A stretch of DNA of 26,674 nt. Source: a virus. Where the stretch lies: IMG/VR virus record IMGVR_UViG_3300024264_000149, positions 1 to 26,674 of that record, one strand, 5' to 3'. Under the pieces are notes generated by a model, which had not been told where the DNA came from, did no database searches, and saw only the letters and a list, made by a program, of their open reading frames with translations. This document shows, in pieces, positions 20,619-26,674 of this stretch (its first letter is position 1; each line of letters opens with the position of its first letter). A program made the position numbers and the translations under genes.

Positions 20619-20852
20619 CTAATCCTTCTGCTTTTTGTCGAAAATCGCCTCGTCTGTAAACACAGTGTTGAATTGAGCTTCGATCAAGTTAAGCGCCCTG
20701 ATTATATCATGCGCGTCTTTAATAGTCTCTACTTGAGACTGGCTGTTCAGAAACACGTTGGTCTGTGCATCCCGAATGCTTTGCAAGATTTCCTGAAAGG
20801 TATCATCTCGCCATAGGTTTTTGGCCAGTGCGGCCTTATCCTTTATGTTCAA
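20619..20852 (-). CDS. Small hypothetical protein with TTG start
   Basis: This 77-aa protein lies between portal and scaffold. The start codon is TTG (20850-20852), which shares TTGA with the portal stop; GGTGG precedes it. The protein is helical and hydrophilic (IKDKAALAKNLWRDDTFQEI, then LIEAQFNTVFTDEAIFDKKQ). It may be an assembly chaperone or portal-associated factor, but no family is recognised. Confidence 0.68.
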   Translation of the reverse strand: MNIKDKAALAKNLWRDDTFQEILQSIRDAQTNVFLNSQSQVETIKDAHDIIRALNLIEAQFNTVFTDEAIFDKKQKD

Positions 20853-22948
20853 AATCTACCACCCGTTACAGCTTGTACGGGGGTGCTATCTGGGTATCTA
20901 GGGGCTGCCTGCTCCGCCTTAATTCTTGCGGTGTCTACTGCAGTGCCGTACTTGCCAAAGATCTCTGCAGCGTCTACCAGTAAGTCCTGATCCATCTGGT
21001 CACGGTCCCGGTCATCTGCCGCTATGGCCTTCTGTGCGTCTATCTGGAGCTTAGCCATGTCAGAGGTAGCCTTAGCCTGTGCCTTGATCTGTTCGGCCTG
21101 TACATACGCCTCTGGCTGCGTCAGGGCCTGTTGTTGCTGTGCGGCCTGTTGCTGCTGTTGCTGCAGAATCATCTGCTCCTGCTCGATAGTCATTGGTAGG
21201 AAGTAGCGCTCAGTGTTAGACAGGCCATTCATAGCCAGCATATCTCCAAGGGTGTTGCGGATCTGGGTCATGCCCACAATGCCGTTCTGGGGTCCGTATG
21301 CTTGGAAGACCTGCATTTGGATCTGTAGCGCTTGCTGTAGGGCTGCCTGCTTCTGATCCTCTTGGCCCGTTCCCAGACCAACATTCACAGCAACGTCCAT
21401 AGATCTATTCCATGACCGGGGATCGACTGGCTCATACTGACCGCCAGAGACTCGCATCATGGTAGCCTCATCGCAGTTTTCCACGGTGAGCTTCAGGAGC
21501 AGCTTAAACAGTTGGGTCATACCACCTTGGCCAAGGTTTCTGGCCATGATCTCAATCTGCTGGGCAGCACCCTGCATTGTGGCATTCACTGCAGTAGCCG
21601 TTCTGGCCTGCAACGCTTCCGGGTTCAATCCCAGACTTGCCTTAGAGATTCCAACCTTGTTCTCGATCTCCTGATCGTAATACTGGATAGCAGACAGTGT
21701 CTGTCCAGCAACAAATGGAACGGTCTGGGCCGTAATGGCGCCAGCCTGCTTTGTTCTGATAATCCCGCCAATCTCGTTATTGAGCAGGTCATCGACATTC
21801 ACCATTCCATCGACAATCTCGGTCCGGGGGTTGTTGGTCAGGGCAATGTTATCTAGCACGCCTCTGAGCAACGCTGTGGCGCTGTCTTGGTCATTAATGA
21901 TTAGGTCAGCCACCGAGGTGCCATAGAACGTATGGGGCTCAGGATCGACCTCAAACACGGCAAACGGCATATGGCCCCACTCTTCGTAGGACAATAGCTT
22001 GTAGTTGTCTCCACCCATTGTCAGCTTGTACTGCTGCGCGATCCCAGTGCCGTCCACATCAATCTTCATGTACAGCTCGGTGATCAATACGTTGCGCATA
22101 GACGGGTCGTCACTTTCTGACTCGTTATACTGATCTAGGTAGCCAGTGCGCTCAAAGTCTTCCATATCTGAAATGGTGCTGTCAGTGCCTGAGTCAGCCA
22201 GCTCGCTAACCTCATCAAAGTCGTAGCCCATCTCTACTAGCTCGCCAACCCGGACATCGGTCCTGTGAGCAACGGCATATGCGTCCTCTAGGTTTCTGGC
22301 GTTGGAGTCTACAAAAAACTCTTCTGGTGGTACGCTCTCCATCTTGAGATCGCCCATCTCCTTGGTGCGCATAATCTTGAGATCATGCCGGGGAGACTCA
22401 ACCTCTAGGCCAGATGGGTCCAGCTCGATATTAATCTTGGTGGTGTGCTCAATTACCTCAACACCCTCATCGTTAACAATGGCAGTAAACTCCATGTCAT
22501 TGAGGTTGTCGAAAGTGTAGGTCTCAGCATCATAGCTGGTGTCCCAGTATGCCTTCACAATGCCGTTCTTTTTTAGCAGGGCATCGTGGAAAGCATCATA
22601 GAGAACCCTGTAGCCGTTGAGCTCATTAAACTTGTAATTGATGTACTTGGTTGCCTGCTCTGCAAACTTTACATCTTCCGGTCCACGCGGCACATACTCC
22701 ACCGCCCGGTCAGTCTGCAAAAATACCCGCATTAGGCTGGGCTTGATAGATCGTATGGCATCACGCACCTTAGTGGCAACAACAGAGGATCTGCCCTCTT
22801 CCTGACCAATGTCTACATGGCCATCGTAGTACCGCTGAGACTTCAGTCGATCAAATGCGATCTCTGACTCTACAAAGTCAACACAGTCCTCGATAGCGTT
22901 CTGTGCAATGCCCTCAATCTCATCTCTGTCTAATGGTTTTAGTTCCAT
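20849..22948 (-). CDS. Portal protein (P22-type)
   Basis: This 699-aa dodecameric ring at the head vertex has the P22 portal hallmarks. The N-terminal helices (DRLKSQRYYDG) are followed by VRDAIRSIKPSLMRVFL and VFLQTDRAVEYVPRG, a central PEPHTFYGTSVADLIINDQD, then LNPEALQARTATAVNATMQ and GGMTQLFKLLLKLTVENCD. The C-terminus is Gln-rich (residues about 590-608, Q6AAQ4), followed by long helices suited to a P22-type barrel. It is next to the adaptor/capsid set. It overlaps the 77-aa gene by four bases, and the preceding ejection gene ends directly before its ATG. Confidence 0.92.
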   Translation of the reverse strand: MELKPLDRDEIEGIAQNAIEDCVDFVESEIAFDRLKSQRYYDGHVDIGQEEGRSSVVATKVRDAIRSIKPSLMRVFLQTDRAVEYVPRGPEDVKFAEQATKYINYKFNELNGYRVLYDAFHDALLKKNGIVKAYWDTSYDAETYTFDNLNDMEFTAIVNDEGVEVIEHTTKINIELDPSGLEVESPRHDLKIMRTKEMGDLKMESVPPEEFFVDSNARNLEDAYAVAHRTDVRVGELVEMGYDFDEVSELADSGTDSTISDMEDFERTGYLDQYNESESDDPSMRNVLITELYMKIDVDGTGIAQQYKLTMGGDNYKLLSYEEWGHMPFAVFEVDPEPHTFYGTSVADLIINDQDSATALLRGVLDNIALTNNPRTEIVDGMVNVDDLLNNEIGGIIRTKQAGAITAQTVPFVAGQTLSAIQYYDQEIENKVGISKASLGLNPEALQARTATAVNATMQGAAQQIEIMARNLGQGGMTQLFKLLLKLTVENCDEATMMRVSGGQYEPVDPRSWNRSMDVAVNVGLGTGQEDQKQAALQQALQIQMQVFQAYGPQNGIVGMTQIRNTLGDMLAMNGLSNTERYFLPMTIEQEQMILQQQQQQAAQQQQALTQPEAYVQAEQIKAQAKATSDMAKLQIDAQKAIAADDRDRDQMDQDLLVDAAEIFGKYGTAVDTARIKAEQAAPRYPDSTPVQAVTGGRF

Positions 22949-24595
22949 TTATTGTAGCCTCTGTTCTTTATCTTCAAGCAGTCCTGCCTGATACAGTGCA
23001 TTATATACCTCTGGGGTGCGATACGGGGCTGTGATTTGTGCGGCTTTATTGCCTCCAAACTGCTGAAGACCTCCCATCGCCTTGCCTAAAGCGTGTGAAA
23101 CCTCGCCAGCCACTCTGGGAGAAGATGCCGCACCCATCAACACTGCTTGCGGCAATTGTCCTGTAAGCGCCATGCTTGATGTTAGCGCTGGCTGCGTAGC
23201 AGACTGCAATCCCCTCGGCATCACTGTAGACATTGTTTGCCCAGCAACGGCAGGCATTATTTGTCCGCCAGACGCCTCATCGAGAATCTGGCCAAGGCGC
23301 AGGCGCTCTCCATAGTTAGTGTTTACGTTGTTGCGCATCAAAGACGTTAGCTTTCGCAAGGCCGTGTCAGCAGAAGCCTTGTTACCCAGACTTAGCGCCC
23401 TTTCCATTTCTCTTAATAAATCCGCAGATTTGGAATAATTATCCATAGCCTTGGCATAGTCAGGAGCCTGCTGCGCTACAGAATTTTTAATAGAGTCATA
23501 TACCTGTTTGACAGCGGCATAGGCGGTCCTGTTTTCGGCTGGTAGCCCATCTAGAATTTCACCAACAGATTGCTTGAGTTGATCTAACCCTTCTGGCGTG
23601 TGAAATTGCTCTGGGTCAAGCTGTCTCCACTGCTGAACCTTATCGTCTACAGCCTGCAATGCTTTTGCTACAGACTCGTTTTTAATTTGGCCCTTATATG
23701 CAGCAAACTTGTTAAAGGAATCGCTGAGCGCATTAGCTGTGTCATCAAAACTAAGCACTGTTTTGTCTTTCGATACGCCTGCCATGTTTTGTCTGTAGGT
23801 TTGTGACGCTTGAGCTCTAATGCTTGCCAGAGCAGCACGGGCCGTGTCAACAATATCGGTAGGGTTAGCTGTGCCGCGCATAGAAGATGTAAACAAAGCG
23901 CTCGCCTCACCTCCTTCCTGCCCTGCTCTAAACGCCTGCTTAATCGGTTCAGGACCAACGCCAGTAAGCCCGCCAGAAAGTCCTGTAACAGCGCTGGCTG
24001 CCACAGGGGCGATTGTTCGAGTGGTAGCTGATAGAGGCTCAATTGCCGCCCCTACGCTAGACATTTTTTCTCCAACTTTAGACAATGCTGGAACCTTTGA
24101 TACGACCGCTCCCCCTCCAGTAAGCAGGGTTGCCGCGTCAGCTAGTATTGCGGCAGGATCTTCTGCTACAGCCTTCTTAAATCCCTCCTCGCTGCCGTAC
24201 TGTCGAACATAATGCTGTGCTACTGCGTCATACACCTCATCACCGCGCTCGTCCCTCCCAAGGGCTTCCACTACACTGTCAGGCACTGCCCTTTGCACTA
24301 TCCCGCGGGCTAGTTTTTGCAGCCCAGTAAGGGTATCTATTGGGCTGGCCACGGCCTCTACCAAGCCTTCTCCAAGGTTATAAACAGATCCCGGAAAACT
24401 AGCCACTCCTGACATTAAGGCCTGTGGCCAAGTTCTTTCTGGCTCTACCTCAGCATCGGGGGTGACTGCCGGTACTGGCTGGCTAGATCGCTGAACCTCC
24501 AGCGCCTTCAGGTAAGCATCTTGATTTGAAAGCCTAACGTCAGAGGGAACGATAACCGTCTCGCCATTAATAATTACATCGTACTCATATGCCAT
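22949..24595 (-). CDS. Probable internal virion/DNA-ejection protein, 548 aa
   Basis: The protein starts MAYEYDVIINGETVIVPSDV. This N-terminal domain resembles those of large internal proteins in marine short-tailed phages. It has long Ala/Gln/Lys helices (residues about 240-410, with several coiled segments). Hydrophobic stretches include AAILADAATLLTGGGAVVS and PVAASAVTGLSGGLTG. No enzyme motif is visible. The position between another large internal candidate and the portal, and the helical, membrane-compatible composition, suggest ejection with DNA. The gene overlaps the preceding one by one base (TAATG). Function is inferred, not motif-based. Confidence 0.65.
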   Translation of the reverse strand: MAYEYDVIINGETVIVPSDVRLSNQDAYLKALEVQRSSQPVPAVTPDAEVEPERTWPQALMSGVASFPGSVYNLGEGLVEAVASPIDTLTGLQKLARGIVQRAVPDSVVEALGRDERGDEVYDAVAQHYVRQYGSEEGFKKAVAEDPAAILADAATLLTGGGAVVSKVPALSKVGEKMSSVGAAIEPLSATTRTIAPVAASAVTGLSGGLTGVGPEPIKQAFRAGQEGGEASALFTSSMRGTANPTDIVDTARAALASIRAQASQTYRQNMAGVSKDKTVLSFDDTANALSDSFNKFAAYKGQIKNESVAKALQAVDDKVQQWRQLDPEQFHTPEGLDQLKQSVGEILDGLPAENRTAYAAVKQVYDSIKNSVAQQAPDYAKAMDNYSKSADLLREMERALSLGNKASADTALRKLTSLMRNNVNTNYGERLRLGQILDEASGGQIMPAVAGQTMSTVMPRGLQSATQPALTSSMALTGQLPQAVLMGAASSPRVAGEVSHALGKAMGGLQQFGGNKAAQITAPYRTPEVYNALYQAGLLEDKEQRLQ

Positions 24596-25932
24596 TATGG
24601 AACAATCCTTTCTGTTACTTGTGTAGATCCGCTGCGCATTGCACTAAGGGCTTCAGATGCTGCGTATTTCTTAGCCTCGGCTTTATCCACTAAAACTCTG
24701 AGCTCATCTCTCGCCTCTTTCATAGCCGCAATATAATCATCGTCACTTAACGTGAACGCCGCTAATCGGTCAATTGCCGCTTGGGCAGCCGCACCTTCTC
24801 TTTCAGTAATCTGTCCACCCCCTTTCAACTGCTCAAATGCTCGCAAAAACGATTTTGCAGATAAATTTTTGGCAAGGGATTCACCAAGCACCTGATTAGG
24901 CGTGACAGCGGGCAACCTGCCCTGTATTGGCCCGACGTAGGCTTTAACTGCGGCAAGGCTTTGCGGGTCATCTAAGATGCGATTTATAGCGTCAAATTGA
25001 TTTCCTAGCACATCAACAGTCTTCTGAGCGCTTCGCTCATCCTTAATGATGTTTTCAATTTCTACAGTCCCAAACTTTTTCTCGCCTGCTACTGCACTAA
25101 TATTTTTAGGGATGCTGCCTACAATTACGCCCTGATCATTCATCAACCCAGTTGTGGTTCCCATATCCACTTCGGTTAAGCCTGCTGAGACCGTTGCACC
25201 TTCTGGCAAATCAATTGGCTTTATGTTTCCGTAATTAGACGTTACATAGGGTATTACATTGCCCCCTTCAGTATAGGTTCGCACAGTAGTACCAAAGGTT
25301 TCAGCGCCCTTTTGTCCTGCAATTGGCTTAATCTCGCCAGTAACAGTATTTACTGAGTACAAGCTTTCGTCAATGAAGCCTTCCCGTCCTTTTTCTGCAA
25401 GTTGAGCGCCTGTCATTGTCACAAAGGTATCTTTGGGAGCTCGCAACGTAGATGTAACGTATGCTTGATAAATAGCGCTTGCGTTATCTGGGTTTGCCTC
25501 AATCATATCCGCCACTTGCCGGGCTGTCGGATCATCAGATCTTCGCAGCGCCTCTACGGTCTGATTAGCTTGATTCCTCACGGTTCGCAGAGCCATCAGG
25601 TCACTAGCACGCTTCTGTAGCTGCGCATTAGGGTTAAGGGTCATCTGGTTAAATGCAGCAGCCAATCCAGCCATAGTGGCCGGGTCCTTTAGGCCGCCCC
25701 TTATCCGGTCCATCATTCCCGGCTTCTCAGCAGGGGGTCGTGCATTCAGTGCAGGCTGAGGTGTCATCATAGGCTGTGGAGCAGCTCCTGATCCCATAGG
25801 GGATTGACCGCCAAAATTGATCCCCTGCAGTAGACCTTCTGCAGATACCGGGACAGAGTTCTGAGCATTTTTATAACGCTTTTGTCTCTCTAGCGCAATC
25901 ATTGTCTCTACATCGAAAATACCGTTAGCCAT
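24595..25932 (-). CDS. Probable internal virion/DNA-ejection protein, 445 aa
   Basis: This 445-aa, Ala/Gln-rich protein includes MMDRIRGGLKDPATMAGLAA then ALRTVRNQANQTVEALRRSD, and QVADMIEANPDNASAIYQAYV. The C-terminal segment AKSFLRAFEQLKGGGQITER and EGAAAQAAIDRLAAFTLSDDD is a motif I recall from internal proteins of marine phages. Predicted to be largely helical with a beta-rich middle (DTFVTMTGAQLAEKGREGFI). Start ATG at 25932. It is one of three consecutive probable ejection genes before the portal. Confidence 0.6.
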   Translation of the reverse strand: MANGIFDVETMIALERQKRYKNAQNSVPVSAEGLLQGINFGGQSPMGSGAAPQPMMTPQPALNARPPAEKPGMMDRIRGGLKDPATMAGLAAAFNQMTLNPNAQLQKRASDLMALRTVRNQANQTVEALRRSDDPTARQVADMIEANPDNASAIYQAYVTSTLRAPKDTFVTMTGAQLAEKGREGFIDESLYSVNTVTGEIKPIAGQKGAETFGTTVRTYTEGGNVIPYVTSNYGNIKPIDLPEGATVSAGLTEVDMGTTTGLMNDQGVIVGSIPKNISAVAGEKKFGTVEIENIIKDERSAQKTVDVLGNQFDAINRILDDPQSLAAVKAYVGPIQGRLPAVTPNQVLGESLAKNLSAKSFLRAFEQLKGGGQITEREGAAAQAAIDRLAAFTLSDDDYIAAMKEARDELRVLVDKAEAKKYAASEALSAMRSGSTQVTERIVP

Positions 25933-25939
25933 TAGTGCC

Positions 25940-26353
25940 TCACATTCTACCCATTGATTGGGCTCTCTTAATTAGTTCCATTAGGCCCATATTGTCGCCT
26001 GCAGCAGTCAAAGCTTGAACCTGTGGGCTCTGGGCCATTTGTTGGCCAGCTCCTCGCAGAAGCTCTAGCGATGGAACGTCTGTAATCCCAAGACCGGGCA
26101 TGGCTGCCATGTTGGCGTTAAACTTTTCCAAGTCAAAGCCCTTGTCACCTTGACCCATTTGCTCCTGCACGGCACGCAGCCCTTCCGTGGACGTTGCCAG
26201 CTCATTTATGGTGGATTCAATGTTGTTTATGCCGCCCTCGGGGGTGGTGCCAGACATTGGAGTCATTCCATAAATTGCTGCAGGATCTATCATTTTGGCG
26301 CTTTCCATGATCTTGCGCAGCATATCTTCGTTATCTTCTTTGGTAAAATTCAT
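25940..26353 (-). CDS. Hypothetical virion-associated protein
   Basis: This 137-aa protein starts MNFTKEDNEDMLRKIMESAK. It is Met/Gln-rich with a low-complexity helical nature (GLRAVQEQMGQGDKGFDLEK, then LLRGAGQQMAQSPQVQALTA). It is placed between two proteins that look like internal virion components, with spacing of only a few bases, so it is probably co-transcribed and virion-related. No family recognised. Confidence 0.62.
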   Translation of the reverse strand: MNFTKEDNEDMLRKIMESAKMIDPAAIYGMTPMSGTTPEGGINNIESTINELATSTEGLRAVQEQMGQGDKGFDLEKFNANMAAMPGLGITDVPSLELLRGAGQQMAQSPQVQALTAAGDNMGLMELIKRAQSMGRM

Positions 26354-26355
26354 TA

Positions 26356-26674
26356 TTAAAACGCTCCCATTGCGCTTGCACCTAGTGATAGGTAGTCAAA
26401 CAGACCGGGCTCCTTGGTAGTGGTTTGCGACTGCGGTATTGGAGACGATCCCAGCGCGTTAGACACATAGCCAATAGTTGATGCTGGTGCTCCGGTGTAC
26501 CCGGCAAACTGCTGCTTAGCGGCATCAATTAACTGCTGCTGCATTAGCTGCTGTACGTTGCCCTGATTCTGCAGGTTCTGCTGTACAGTTTGACCCATGC
26601 CAAACCCAAGGTTGCCAATGTTGGCAAACTGGTTTGCTGCCTGTAGGCCCATAGCGGCCTGCTGCTGCCCTGCA
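26356..26674 (-). CDS. Gln-rich virion protein, 5'-truncated by window edge
   Basis: The frame is open from the window end, reading AGQQQAAMGLQAANQFANIG, so the ATG at 26652 is probably internal and the true start lies outside. At least 105 residues are visible. It is rich in Gln, Asn and Gly, followed by YTGAPASTIGYVSNALGSSP and a C-terminal hydrophobic end (YLSLGASAMGAF). The composition resembles small DNA-ejection proteins of short-tailed phages. Function is inferred from composition and position. Confidence 0.62.
   Translation of the reverse strand, partial: AGQQQAAMGLQAANQFANIGNLGFGMGQTVQQNLQNQGNVQQLMQQQLIDAAKQQFAGYTGAPASTIGYVSNALGSSPIPQSQTTTKEPGLFDYLSLGASAMGAF

Noticed and set aside
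20295-20816. 173-aa plus-strand ORF rich in Ser/Val
   Set aside because: It is the complement of the acidic scaffold gene; its Ser runs mirror Glu/Asp codons, and there is no SD or family match.
23820-24212. 130-aa plus-strand Ala/Ser-rich ORF
   Set aside because: Shadow of the 548-aa ejection-type gene; composition follows the complementary Ala/Gly codons.
1-26674. tRNA, rRNA, insertion sequences and CRISPR arrays
   Set aside because: None was recognised by reading; a dedicated tRNA scan was not possible here.

Overview
The window is a contiguous part of a double-stranded DNA tailed-phage genome, most likely a short-tailed (podovirus-type) phage of a Gram-negative, probably aquatic, bacterium. 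The evidence is a P22-type portal, an SU10-type major capsid protein, an Sf6-like small terminase, a PBSX-like large terminase and an SU10-type head-tail adaptor. There are no tail tape-measure or sheath genes. Several small proteins resemble families I know from marine phages. The host assignment is inference; the only host hint in the sequence is an SSB-type acidic tail (…DADIPF) on a phage protein. Both ends of the window cut through genes.

Layout, in transcription order. (1) The minus strand from 26674 down to 17833 is a morphogenesis block: a 5'-truncated Gln-rich protein, three probable internal/ejection proteins, portal, a 77-aa protein, scaffold and major capsid. A strong rho-independent terminator follows, then a 98-aa protein and an M15-type endolysin. 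(2) The plus strand from 15138 to 17836 is a short early operon: a hypothetical protein, a Rad52-like annealing protein, a PD-(D/E)XK nuclease, an SSB-like protein, two tiny membrane proteins and a terminator. A basic DUF6321-like protein and a 37-aa Lys-rich peptide come after it. (3) A divergent control region at 14991-15137 separates this from the leftward early region (minus, 14990 to about 8919). That region holds an XRE-type regulator, a replication initiator whose gene contains a probable lambda-like iteron origin, NinB-like and NinG-like recombination proteins, and a terminator. It continues with an accessory block with duplicated control cassettes, then an HTH protein, a metallophosphoesterase, a DUF3310 protein and a zinc-ribbon protein. 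(4) Late leftward genes (8903 to 1) are a 59-aa ORF, small and large terminase, a 1324-aa polyvalent-type protein with an HExxH motif, the adaptor and tail proteins. A single plus-strand gene at 2906-3097 interrupts them.

How it works together: initiator plus iteron origin, with no phage DNA polymerase seen, suggests the phage borrows the host replisome. Rad52-like protein, nuclease, SSB-like protein, NinB-like and NinG-like proteins form a recombination set. TerS/TerL package DNA into a capsid built from portal, scaffold and major capsid protein. The large internal proteins probably act in DNA ejection. No integrase, tRNA, CRISPR or transposon was seen, so lysogeny is not supported by this window.

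Most notable observations: a four-iteron origin inside the initiator gene; a twice-used leader/gene/hairpin cassette with unrelated genes in the same slot; a shared TGGTATAATCG promoter motif that in two cases sits exactly where leaderless transcription would start; and near-symmetric divergent promoters whose -35 boxes form an inverted repeat.
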